Positions 14,135 through 21,320 of a DNA stretch of 34,393 nt are shown here, one piece after another. The stretch spans positions 1 through 34,393 of the forward strand of contig DATLOM010000045.1 in the NCBI GenBank assembly GCA_035536185.1, written 5' to 3'. Both the position numbers and the translations under genes were made by a program. How positions within the stretch are numbered: position 1 is the first letter of the stretch; every line of letters starts with the position of its first letter. This DNA is from GCA-2861595 sp035536185. GTDB lineage: Bacteria; Actinomycetota; Acidimicrobiia; Acidimicrobiales; GCA-2861595. The notes beneath the pieces were generated by a model. It searched no databases. It worked only from the letters and a program-made list of their open reading frames with translations, and was not told the origin of the DNA.

Positions 14135-14428
14135 ATGAGCGCGGAGGACCTCGAGCGGTACGAGACCGAGATCGAGCTCCAGCTGTACCAGGAGTACCGG
14201 TCGGTGCTTCCCCTGTTCCGCTTCGTAGTGGAGACGGATCGAAGGTTCTACCTGGCCAACGACGTGAAGATGGAGCCGAAGGGGGAGGGCGGCCGGGCGT
14301 ACCTCGAGATCGAGCTGGGTGACGCGTGGGTCTGGGACATGTACCGCCCGGCGCGCTTCGTCTCGTCGGTCCGGGTGATCACGTTCAAGGACGTGAACGT
14401 CGAGGAGCTTCCGGCGAGGGAGATCTAG
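14135..14428 (+). CDS. DUF2469 family protein (actinobacterial conserved)
   Basis: A 97-residue acidic protein beginning MSAEDLERYETEIELQLYQE, with the conserved RFVVETDRRFYLAND and WVWDMYRPARFV segments. This family is essentially restricted to actinobacteria and sits between the rplS/lepB genes and yraN, as here. Its biochemical role is not established. There are no membrane segments or cysteines. The yraN start follows after 1 nt, with its ribosome-binding site inside the end of this gene. Confidence 0.93.
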   Translation: MSAEDLERYETEIELQLYQEYRSVLPLFRFVVETDRRFYLANDVKMEPKGEGGRAYLEIELGDAWVWDMYRPARFVSSVRVITFKDVNVEELPAREI

Positions 14429-14429
14429 C

Positions 14430-14777
14430 TTGCCCGATGGTCGGCGCGCTCTCGGTCAGCGGGGCGAGGAGGCGGTGGCGGCGTGGTACGTGTCCCAGGG
14501 CTACGAGATCGTGGTGCGCAACTGGCGCTGCCGTGACGGCGAGCTCGACCTGGTGGTGCGCGACGGCCGCACGTTCGTGTTCTGCGAGGTCAAGACGCGG
14601 ACCACCGACGCCTTCGGAGTCCCGGCCGAGGCCGTCACCCGCACCAAGCAGGTACGCCTGCGCCGGCTGGCGGCCAAGTGGCTGGAGAGCGACGCACCGC
14701 TGCGCCCGACTGACATCCGCTTCGACGTGGCCTCCGTGCTCGGCGGCGTGGTGGAGGTCCTCGAGGGCGCCTTCTGA
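14430..14777 (+). CDS. yraN: YraN/UPF0102 family endonuclease-like protein
   Basis: A 115-residue protein of the UPF0102 family with a restriction-endonuclease-like fold. The putative metal-binding core reads GELDLVV followed by FVFCEVKTR, the D...E-x-K pattern. The function is not settled; the family is usually found next to comM/dprA. The TTG start at 14430 is supported by AGGGAG (14417-14422) 7 nt upstream, and an ATG further in would lose conserved residues. It ends 11 nt before a convergent minus-strand gene. Confidence 0.93.
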   Translation: MPDGRRALGQRGEEAVAAWYVSQGYEIVVRNWRCRDGELDLVVRDGRTFVFCEVKTRTTDAFGVPAEAVTRTKQVRLRRLAAKWLESDAPLRPTDIRFDVASVLGGVVEVLEGAF

Positions 14778-14788
14778 CACGACCACGG

Positions 14789-14971
14789 CTAGCGGCCAGG
14801 GCGGCGGCGGTCACGGTGCTGCCAGCAGGATTCGTGCCAGTGGCGGCGAAGGTCGGGGGCGTCGATGGGCACGACCACGAGGTGCAAGATCCGGGGCGGG
14901 ATGTCCTGGTTGCAGCCCGGGCACAGGTAGTTCTTGTGGGCCTGGTAAGGCTGCACCCGCCGGACCTCCAC
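14789..14971 (-). CDS. Small zinc-ribbon-like protein (often annotated ATP/GTP-binding protein)
   Basis: From GTG 14971 this is a 60-residue protein: VEVRRVQPYQAHKN, then CPGCNQDIPP, then DLRRHWHESCW. The CxxC plus HWHxxCW arrangement could bind one metal ion. Similar small actinobacterial proteins are commonly labelled ATP/GTP-binding, without a convincing nucleotide-binding motif here. GTG 14971 has GGAGG 4 nt upstream; GTG 15019 (76 residues) lacks a ribosome-binding site and overlaps the preceding gene. It is the last gene of a three-gene minus-strand cassette. Function is unknown. Confidence 0.75.
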   Translation of the reverse strand: MEVRRVQPYQAHKNYLCPGCNQDIPPRILHLVVVPIDAPDLRRHWHESCWQHRDRRRPGR

Positions 14972-15000
14972 GTCGCCTCCGGCGCCGGCGGCCGCCTCGT

Positions 15001-15111
15001 CTATGGGTTGAGGGCCCACAACAGGAGCAGCAGGGTGACACCGAGGGCGGCGGCGAGGAACACGTAGTCGGAGGTCCGGCGCTTCTGGGCGCGCAGAGGA
15101 TCGAAGCCCAC
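15001..15111 (-). CDS. Very small single-pass membrane protein
   Basis: A 36-residue reading from GTG 15111: a basic head (FDPLRAQKRRTSDY) followed by one hydrophobic helix (VFLAAALGVTLLLLLWAL). It lies 13 nt after the metalloprotease stop and 29 nt before the zinc-ribbon start, as expected for the middle gene of a small operon. GGAGG directly abuts the GTG, which is too close for a normal ribosome-binding site. The frame stays open to 15225 with ATG codons at 15192 and 15225, but that part overlaps the protease gene and looks non-coding. Function unknown. Confidence 0.5.
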   Translation of the reverse strand: MGFDPLRAQKRRTSDYVFLAAALGVTLLLLLWALNP

Positions 15112-15124
15112 CCTCCAGTATCGC

Positions 15125-15835
15125 CTACAGGCAGAAAGTGCCGAGACGGAGGTTGAAGACACCGCAGCGCGCCGGCCCGTCGACGTGGCCATAGATCGAG
15201 CGCAGCTGAGCGGCGTCCTCGGCATCGGGCTCCTCGCCGCCTCCGGTGTGGAGCATCACCGAGCTCGGGCGGCGGGTGTGGAACAGCCCGAGGGTGTGGC
15301 CGATCTCGTGGGTGGCTATCACCCTCTGGCGGGCCTCTGATGCCCGGCAGTCGGCACAGACGAGGACGAAGGCGCCGGCATGGTGGCCGTCGCGGTCCAG
15401 CTCCAGGTCGGCCAGGCCCTGCCGGCTCGAGCTACGGCCGCCCCCGAGATTCACCACTGATGTCGTGCAGACGGAGATGCGCAGGCCGTCGGGGGCGCAG
15501 GTCCCGCTCCCGGTGGTCCAGGTGAGGTGCAGGCCGTTCCCTCCCGCCGCCCTGTTCCAGGCCTCCACCGCGTGCCTGGTGGCCTGTTGCCACCCCGGAT
15601 CGTTCGTCTTGTCCACGACTACGAGCCGGCGCTGGTCGGTGCGCCAGTGGTCCGGGCCCAGAGCGTCGGCGGAGACCGGCCCCAGGTTCACCACGAACAC
15701 CTGGAACAGGCCCATCGACAGCAGGAACACGTTGAACAGGCGCAGCGGCTCGGTCAGCCCCGCCCATCTGCTCCCCAGCATCACCTGCCGCCGCACCAGT
15801 GCACCAGTGGCTGACAACGCCGGTGCCGCCTTCAT
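15125..15835 (-). CDS. Secreted or anchored matrixin-like zinc metalloprotease
   Basis: A 236-residue protein with the metzincin zinc site HEIGHTLGLFH (His176, Glu177, His180, His186), followed by a Met-turn candidate SSVMLH (Met194) and the closing DAEDAAQLRSIYG typical of M10-type peptidases. An N-terminal hydrophobic stretch (about 33-52) is a signal peptide or membrane anchor, so the catalytic part (about 65-220) should be outside the cell. Cysteine pairs at 113/123 and 160/163 could form disulfides. ATG 15835 is used; ATG 15781 would give a shorter and more typical signal peptide. It is divergent from comM with a 125-nt gap. Substrate unknown. Confidence 0.88.
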   Translation of the reverse strand: MKAAPALSATGALVRRQVMLGSRWAGLTEPLRLFNVFLLSMGLFQVFVVNLGPVSADALGPDHWRTDQRRLVVVDKTNDPGWQQATRHAVEAWNRAAGGNGLHLTWTTGSGTCAPDGLRISVCTTSVVNLGGGRSSSRQGLADLELDRDGHHAGAFVLVCADCRASEARQRVIATHEIGHTLGLFHTRRPSSVMLHTGGGEEPDAEDAAQLRSIYGHVDGPARCGVFNLRLGTFCL

Positions 15836-15862
15836 TCTTCCGAGAAAAGTCGGTTTGCCCCT

Positions 15863-15891
15863 TTCGCACGGGGCCGGTTGCTGGCTACGCT
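15863..15891 (+). promoter_or_regulatory. Candidate promoter for comM-dprA
   Basis: TTCGCA (15863-15868, 4 of 6 matches to TTGACA) and TACGCT (15886-15891) are separated by 17 nt. Transcription from about 15898 would leave a leader of about 60 nt ending in AGGAG (15951-15955) and the GTG at 15961. It lies in the gap shared with the divergent metalloprotease gene. Confidence 0.4.
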
Positions 15892-15960
15892 GCTCCTACA
15901 CCGCCTCGAGCGGCCGGCGACCGGCCCCTCCTCCGCATCTGTCACGTGCGAGGAGCCGCT

Positions 15961-17472
15961 GTGATCGCCATCATCCCCTCCGCCACCGTTCTCGGGGTGG
16001 ACGGCTGCCCGGTCTTCGTCGAGGTCCATGTCGACAAGGGGATGCCGGGCTTCAACATCGTCGGCCTGCCCGATGCCGCCTGCCGGGAGTCCCGTGACCG
16101 GGTGAGGGCGGCGCTCATGTCGAGCGGCCTCTCGTGGCCGACCAAGCGCACCACCGTGAACCTGGCTCCCTCCGGCGTCAGGAAGGGGGGACCGGGACTG
16201 GATCTTCCCATCGCCGTCGGGCTTCTGGTGGCGGCGGAGGAGCTGGAGCCGGAGACCGTCGCCGGCCTGGCCTTCGTCGGCGAGCTGGGCCTCGACGGCT
16301 CCCTGCGGGCTGTCCCCGGCGTGGTGTCCATGGTCGACGCCCTGAGCAGCGCCACGGTCGTGGTGCCGCCGGCCAGCGTGGCCGAGGCGGCTCTCGTCGG
16401 GCGCCACCAGGTGCGCACGGCGTCGTGCATGCGGGAGCTGGTCGACGCTCTCAGGGGCACCGGCGATTGGGGTGAGCCCGAGGAGCGCCGGCCGGCGCCG
16501 GCGCCGCCCTATGAGCCCGACCTGGCCGACGTCCGCGGGCAGCTCCTGGGGCGATGGGCGGTGGAGGTGGCCGCCGCCGGTGGTCATCACCTGCTCCTCA
16601 GCGGCCCACCCGGCGCCGGCAAGACGCTCCTGGCCCGTCGGCTGGCCGGGCTCCTACCCGATCTCGACCAGGCCGATGCCCTCGAGACCACCAAGGTGCA
16701 CTCGGCCGCCGGCCTCGAGCTACCCCCCGGCGGGCTGGTCCGGCGCCCGCCGCTCCGGGCTCCGCACCAAGGCGCTTCGGCGGTCTCGGTGATCGGCGGA
16801 GGAACGGCGTGGCTGAGACCAGGGGAGATATCGATGGCCACCAACGGGGTCCTGTTCCTGGACGAGATGGGGGAGTTCCCCGTTCACGTCCTGAACGCAC
16901 TGCGCCAGCCCCTCGAGGAAGGGGTGGTCCGGGTGTGCCGGGCCCGCGGCAGCGTCGCCTTTCCTGCCCGGTTCCTGCTGGTCGCGGCCACCAACCCCTG
17001 CCCCTGCGGGCAGGGCGGCCCGCCGGGCTCGTGCAAGTGCAGCGACCTGGCCCGGGCCCGCTACGCCCGCCGTCTCTGCGGCCCCCTGCTCGATCGCTTC
17101 GACCTGCGCATCCCGGTCACCCGCCCCGACATCACCGAGCTCATGGGGGGCCAACCGGGCGAGGGCTCCGGGGCGGTGGCCGAGCGGGTCGCGGGTGTAC
17201 GCGCTCTCGCCGCCGAGCGGGGCGTGCGGGCCAACGCCGACCTCTCGGCGGCCCACCTCGATCGGTTCGCACCTCTGACGGCCGCGGCCAAGAGGGTGCT
17301 GGAGCGGCGGCTCCGGGTGGGATCGCTATCGGCCCGCGGGCTCCACCGGGTCCGCCGGGTGGCCCGCACCCTCGCCGACCTGGACGGCGCCGGCCCCAAG
17401 GTAGGGGAGGAGCACGTGTGCGCCGCCCTCCAGCTTCGGGTCGACTCGCCGGCCCTGGAGGCGGCGTCGTGA
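15961..17472 (+). CDS. comM: ComM/YifB family Mg-chelatase-like AAA+ ATPase
   Basis: A 503-residue protein of the ComM/YifB family, a hexameric helicase that promotes branch migration during integration of transforming DNA in species where it has been studied. The N-terminal domain reads GFNIVGLPDAACRESRDRVRAA; Walker A is GPPGAGKTLLARR; Walker B is LFLDEMGEF; then a NPCPCG zinc-like segment and a C-terminal arginine-rich lid. GTG 15961 has AGGAG 5 nt upstream and fits the family start; the longer reading from 15799 was rejected. The stop overlaps the dprA GTG by 4 nt. yraN normally sits directly upstream but is displaced here by a minus-strand cassette. Confidence 0.95.
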   Translation: MIAIIPSATVLGVDGCPVFVEVHVDKGMPGFNIVGLPDAACRESRDRVRAALMSSGLSWPTKRTTVNLAPSGVRKGGPGLDLPIAVGLLVAAEELEPETVAGLAFVGELGLDGSLRAVPGVVSMVDALSSATVVVPPASVAEAALVGRHQVRTASCMRELVDALRGTGDWGEPEERRPAPAPPYEPDLADVRGQLLGRWAVEVAAAGGHHLLLSGPPGAGKTLLARRLAGLLPDLDQADALETTKVHSAAGLELPPGGLVRRPPLRAPHQGASAVSVIGGGTAWLRPGEISMATNGVLFLDEMGEFPVHVLNALRQPLEEGVVRVCRARGSVAFPARFLLVAATNPCPCGQGGPPGSCKCSDLARARYARRLCGPLLDRFDLRIPVTRPDITELMGGQPGEGSGAVAERVAGVRALAAERGVRANADLSAAHLDRFAPLTAAAKRVLERRLRVGSLSARGLHRVRRVARTLADLDGAGPKVGEEHVCAALQLRVDSPALEAAS

Positions 17473-18569
17473 CCGCCGCCGTACCCGACTGGGCCTTCGC
17501 TGCCGCCCTGGCCGGGCTGCCCTACATGGCATGGGACCGCCTGAGCGGAGTTCTCGCCAAGGCCGGCGGCGAGCCCCGAAATGCCTGGCGGTACGTAGCC
17601 GAGGGCGGCGCCGGCGGTGCCTGGGCGCGAGCGGCGGCCACCGTCTCGGTCGAGGCCGTCGCCGACGCTCATGTCCGGGCCGGAGTGAGGGTCCATGTCC
17701 ACGGCCGGGACGGGTACCCGCCGGCACTGGCCGAGGACCACGAGGCACCGCCGGTCGTCTTCACCGTCGGCTCGCCGTCGGCCCTCGACGAGCACCTACC
17801 TCGGGCCGGCATGATCGGCACCCGTCGCTGCACCGGCTACGGCCGTGAGGTGGCCCGCGACTTCGGCAGGGAGCTGTCCGCGGCAGGGGTGGCCGTGGTC
17901 TCGGGCCTGGCCTTGGGGATCGACGGCGCATCTCACGAAGGTGCGCTGCAGGCCGCCCCTGGCGGGTCCAAGCCCATCGCCGTGGTCGGCAGCGGCCTCG
18001 ATGTCGTCTACCCCCGCCGTCACGCCGTGCTGTGGCGCCGGGTGGCGGAATCAGGCATCGTCATCTCCGAGGCGCCTCTCGGGTGTCGCCCCGAGGCCTG
18101 GCGCTTCCCCGCCCGGAACCGCATCATCGCCGCCCTCTCCGATGTCCTCGTGGTGGTCGAGTCCCATCCGGCCGGCGGGTCACTCCACACGGTCCGCTCC
18201 GCCGAGGAGCGGGGGGTCACGGTCATGGCCGTCCCCGGGCCTGTGCGCAGCAAGGCGTCGGCCGGCACGAACCGGCTCCTCAGCGAAGGGTGCCCCCCCG
18301 CCTGCGACGTGGACGACGTGCTGGTCGCGCTGGCCCTGGAGACGGCCGGGCGTTCCGCCGGCGGAGAACGACCGGATCCCCGCCCTGCCCCGGACGGGAC
18401 GGACGCCGCCGTGCTCGCCGTCCTGGGCTGGGAGGCGGTGAGCCTGGAGGAGGTCATGGCCCGCTCGGGGCTGGCCCCGGCCCGGGTGGCGGTGGCGCTG
18501 GCCCACCTCGAGCAGGGCGGCTGGGCCCGGGGAACGGCAGGCTGGTGGGAGCGGGCGGCGGCGCCATGA
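17469..18569 (+). CDS. dprA: DNA-processing protein DprA
   Basis: A 366-residue protein that loads RecA on incoming single-stranded DNA. The Rossmann-like core has MIGTRRCTGYGREVARDF, VVSGLALGIDGASHEGAL, VVGSGLDVVYPRRH, ISEAPLG, WRFPARNRIIAALSD and GGSLHTVRSAEERG. An N-terminal SAM-like region precedes it. A C-terminal winged-helix DprA domain (SLEEVMARSGLAPARVAVALAHLEQGG) follows. The GTG overlaps the comM stop (GTGA), giving tight coupling. Together with comM it could mark competence for DNA uptake, but both are also found in bacteria not known to be competent, and no uptake genes are in this window. Confidence 0.95.
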   Translation: MTAAVPDWAFAAALAGLPYMAWDRLSGVLAKAGGEPRNAWRYVAEGGAGGAWARAAATVSVEAVADAHVRAGVRVHVHGRDGYPPALAEDHEAPPVVFTVGSPSALDEHLPRAGMIGTRRCTGYGREVARDFGRELSAAGVAVVSGLALGIDGASHEGALQAAPGGSKPIAVVGSGLDVVYPRRHAVLWRRVAESGIVISEAPLGCRPEAWRFPARNRIIAALSDVLVVVESHPAGGSLHTVRSAEERGVTVMAVPGPVRSKASAGTNRLLSEGCPPACDVDDVLVALALETAGRSAGGERPDPRPAPDGTDAAVLAVLGWEAVSLEEVMARSGLAPARVAVALAHLEQGGWARGTAGWWERAAAP

Positions 18570-18613
18570 GGCGCCGGCGACGGCTCCGCGTGGGTTTGGT
18601 GTTCCAATCCGTC

Positions 18614-18619
18614 TACACT
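18614..18619 (+). promoter_or_regulatory. Candidate -10 box (TACACT) for the WhiG-type sigma gene
   Basis: TACACT fits TAnnnT and ends 5 nt before an in-frame GTG (18625) and 41 nt before the GTG at 18661. It would give either a leaderless mRNA starting at 18625 or a short leader with AGGAG (18652-18656) for 18661. Confidence 0.4.
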
Positions 18620-18660
18620 TCGACGTGGCACGACGGCCACCGCTCGACGTCAGGAGCCGC

Positions 18661-19443
18661 GTGGAGAACGAAGACGTTCGAGTCATCGATCAGCTGTGGA
18701 GGGAGTACAAGGACACCGCGTCCCGTGACGCGCGTGACCGGCTCATCGTCCACTACTCCCCGCTGGTCAAGTACGTGGCCGGGCGCGTCGCCGTCGGGCT
18801 GCCGCAGAACATCGAGCAGGCCGACCTGGTCAGCTACGGGATCTTCGGGCTCATCGACGCCATCGACAAGTTCGACATCACCCGCAACATCAAGTTCGAG
18901 ACCTACGCCATCGCCCGGATCAAGGGCGCCATCATCGACGAGCTTCGATCAATCGACTGGGTGCCGCGGTCTGTCCGGGCCAAGGCCAGGTCGGTGGAGA
19001 AGGCGTACGCCGCCCTGGAGTCGACGCTGCTGCGCACGCCCACCGACGCCGAGGTAGCGGCGGAGATGGGCATCACCGAGCGTGAGCTCCAGAACATCTT
19101 CAACCAGATCTCCTTCGTCGGGCTCATCGCCCTCGACGAGATGCTCTCGGTCAACGGCGAGCGGGGCGAGTCCACCACGTTGGGCGACACCATCGCCGAC
19201 AAGGGTGAGGGCCCGGTGGCCGCGTTCGAGGTGGAGGAGATGAAGCAGATCCTCGCCGGCGCCATCAACCGCCTCGGTGACCGCGAGAAGATCGTGCTCA
19301 CCCTCTACTACTACGAGGGTCTCACCCTCTCGGAGATCGGCGAGATCCTCGGCGTCACCGAGAGCCGGGTCTGCCAGATCCACACCAAGGCCGTTCTCCA
19401 GCTCAGGTCGAAGATGACCGAGCCGGCCCACGAGCCCGCGTAG
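18661..19443 (+). CDS. whiG: RNA polymerase sigma factor, WhiG/FliA family
   Basis: A 260-residue group 3 sigma factor. Region 2 reads PLVKYVAGRVAVGLPQNIEQADLVSYGIFGLIDAI, with the -10 recognition part KFETYAIARIKGAIIDELRS; region 3 starts near WVPRSVRAKARSVEKAY; region 4 ends with the helix-turn-helix LTLSEIGEILGVTESRVCQI. WhiG/FliA factors direct developmental or motility genes; which applies here cannot be told from the window, as no anti-sigma factor or flagellar gene is present. GTG 18661 has AGGAG 4 nt upstream; GTG 18625 (272 residues) may be a leaderless start. This position, between dprA and rpsB, is the usual actinobacterial location. Confidence 0.93.
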   Translation: MENEDVRVIDQLWREYKDTASRDARDRLIVHYSPLVKYVAGRVAVGLPQNIEQADLVSYGIFGLIDAIDKFDITRNIKFETYAIARIKGAIIDELRSIDWVPRSVRAKARSVEKAYAALESTLLRTPTDAEVAAEMGITERELQNIFNQISFVGLIALDEMLSVNGERGESTTLGDTIADKGEGPVAAFEVEEMKQILAGAINRLGDREKIVLTLYYYEGLTLSEIGEILGVTESRVCQIHTKAVLQLRSKMTEPAHEPA

Positions 19444-19538
19444 CGGCTCTCAGCGCTCAGCAACCCCGCACCTCCCCGAGATAGGGCCTCTGGCCTACCG
19501 GCTTCCCCGCGCCGTCCGTCCCGCCTCCGGGAGGATCA

Positions 19539-21152
19539 ATGCGCTGCCCTGCCTCGGCCCCGCGGGCCGTCGCCGCCCTCGTGGCCCTGGCCACGGTGGC
19601 CCTGCTGGTCTCCGCCCCCGGCGCCGCCGCCGCGGAGCCTGCTCCTGTCGCCTACCAGCCTCCCGTCGACGCTCCCGTCGTCGACACCTTCCGCCCGCCC
19701 CGCTCGCCCTACGGCGCGGGGAACCGCGGCGTCGACTACGCCTCGGTCCCGGGTACGCCCGTGCGAGCGGCGGCGCCCGGAATCGTCGCTTTCGCCGGCC
19801 AGGTGGGCGGCACCCTGCATGCAGTCGTGCTCCATGCCGACGGGATCCGCTCGAGCTACTCGTTCCTGCGCAGCGTCGGCGTCCGTCGGGGCCAGCGGCT
19901 GGGGCCGGGCCAGGTCGTCGGTACCGCCGGCCCGAACCTCCACTTCGGCGCCAGGGCAGGTGAGGCCTACCTGGACCCCCTGGTCCTGCTGGCCGCCTCC
20001 GCCACCGGCGGTCGGCGTGTCTTCCTGGTTCCCGAGGCCGAGCGGAAGCTCCAGAGCGAAGAACGGGAGCGCAGGGGCCTCCTCGGGCTGCTGGCCCGCG
20101 TTCCTCATGCGGCGATGGGGGTGGGGTCGGCGGCGGTGGCCTGGGCCCGACAGGCACCTGGTGCCGCCGTCTCGGTGGCCGCCTCCATCGGGCCCGGGAC
20201 CGCCGAGCTGTTCCTCTGGGCCCGGGCAGTGGCCCCCTCGCTGGTCACACCGTTCGAGGTGTTGCTGGTCACCAGGACGTGGTGGGACCAGCAGTCGAAG
20301 TGCACGCCGGCGGCGATCGCCCCGCCACCTCCGTCCGGCCGGCGCATCGCCGTCCTGGTAGCCGGGCTCGGCTCCACGTCGGATAACGCGGCCATCTACG
20401 AGGTCGACACCGCCACCCTCGGCTACGCCGCCGCCGACGTCTACCGGTACTCCTACCGGGGCGGGAGCACGGCGGACACCACCTACGGCCCCGAGGACAC
20501 CCAGGTGGACATCGCCCACTCCGGTCGCCGGCTGCGGGCTCTGGTCGAGAGGCTCCATGCCGATCATCCCGGGGTGCCGATCGACATCCTGGCCCACTCC
20601 CAGGGCGGCATCGTCACCAGATCGGCGCTGGGCCAGCGGGCGCCGCCAGGCGTGGAGAACGTGGTGACGCTGGGTTCGCCGCACGAGGGTGCCGACCTGG
20701 CCACCGCCGCGGAGTCGACCGGCCGCACCCCCAAGGGAGCGGCGGTCCAGTGGGCGGTCGACACTCTGAACATCACCGGCATCAACCCCCGCTCCGTCTC
20801 CGTTCGCCAGCTGTCGGAGACGTCCGACTTCATGCGCGACCTCAACTCCCTGCCCGTCCCGGACGGTGTGCGCTTCACCTCGGTCGCGGCCAGGGCCGAT
20901 GTCGTGGTCCCCTCCCCCCGCAGCCGCCTGCCCGGCGCCACCTACGTAGTCGTGGACGTCCCGACCATCAACCACCACAACGCCCTGCCCGGCTCGGACG
21001 CGGCGACCCGCGAGATCGGACTGGCACGTGCCGGGATGGAGCCCACCTGCGAGGGCCTCGGCAACGCCCTCGCCGACTTCCTCGCCGGCCGGTTCATCGC
21101 CACCACCGAGGACGCCATCGGAGTCGGCCTGACCGTCGCCGGCGCCCGCTGA
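19539..21152 (+). CDS. Secreted fusion: degenerate M23/LytM domain plus alpha/beta-hydrolase lipase
   Basis: A 537-residue protein with a clear signal peptide (1-32, cleaved after an Ala run). Residues about 45-150 have the M23/LytM fold pattern (GNRGVDYASVPGTPVRAAAPG, then LHFGARAGEAYLDP). However, the first zinc His of HxxxD is Asn62 (Asp66 is kept), and the first His of the HxH motif is Asn133 (His135 is kept), so metallopeptidase activity is unlikely. Residues about 268-515 form a lipase-like hydrolase with nucleophile Ser354 in LAHSQGG, a candidate acid Asp454 and His479/480. ATG 19539 has GGGAGG 4 nt upstream. An M23 gene next to rpsB is usual in actinobacteria; the lipase half is the odd part. 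Confidence 0.88.
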   Translation: MRCPASAPRAVAALVALATVALLVSAPGAAAAEPAPVAYQPPVDAPVVDTFRPPRSPYGAGNRGVDYASVPGTPVRAAAPGIVAFAGQVGGTLHAVVLHADGIRSSYSFLRSVGVRRGQRLGPGQVVGTAGPNLHFGARAGEAYLDPLVLLAASATGGRRVFLVPEAERKLQSEERERRGLLGLLARVPHAAMGVGSAAVAWARQAPGAAVSVAASIGPGTAELFLWARAVAPSLVTPFEVLLVTRTWWDQQSKCTPAAIAPPPPSGRRIAVLVAGLGSTSDNAAIYEVDTATLGYAAADVYRYSYRGGSTADTTYGPEDTQVDIAHSGRRLRALVERLHADHPGVPIDILAHSQGGIVTRSALGQRAPPGVENVVTLGSPHEGADLATAAESTGRTPKGAAVQWAVDTLNITGINPRSVSVRQLSETSDFMRDLNSLPVPDGVRFTSVAARADVVVPSPRSRLPGATYVVVDVPTINHHNALPGSDAATREIGLARAGMEPTCEGLGNALADFLAGRFIATTEDAIGVGLTVAGAR

Positions 21153-21199
21153 CGCCGCCGCCCGGCGTCGACAACCACCCGGGCCTCGCGCCGTGCACA

Positions 21200-21205
21200 T
21201 ACACT
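21200..21205 (+). promoter_or_regulatory. Candidate -10 box (TACACT) for the rpsB operon
   Basis: TACACT in ATACACTG fits TAnnnT and is the only such element found in the 168-nt gap before rpsB. It predicts transcription from about 21212 and a leader of about 109 nt. In that leader CGCCC (21269-21273) can pair with GGGCG (21278-21282), enclosed by ACGGT (21264-21268) and ACCGT (21303-21307). GGAAGGA just before the ATG is the ribosome-binding site. Confidence 0.4.
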
Positions 21206-21320
21206 GTCGCCGGTCACCCGGCCGCCGGTCGGGACCTCACACCGCATTCGGCCGAGCGCACCCACGGTCGCCCCTCTGGGCGCCGCGCTCCGGTCGCACC
21301 AAACCGTTGGGAAGGACGCT

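Noticed and set aside
14789..15835. Minus-strand cassette as recently transferred DNA
   Set aside because: GC content and codon choice look like the neighbours and there are no flanking repeats or mobility genes, so recent transfer cannot be supported.
15961..18569. Evidence that the organism is naturally competent
   Set aside because: comM and dprA are widely kept in bacteria not known to be competent, and no uptake genes (comEA/comEC, type IV pili) are present here.
19483..19497. TAGGGCC/GGCCTA hairpin after whiG as a terminator
   Set aside because: Only six pairs with a bulge and a 3-nt loop, and no T-tract; too weak to call.
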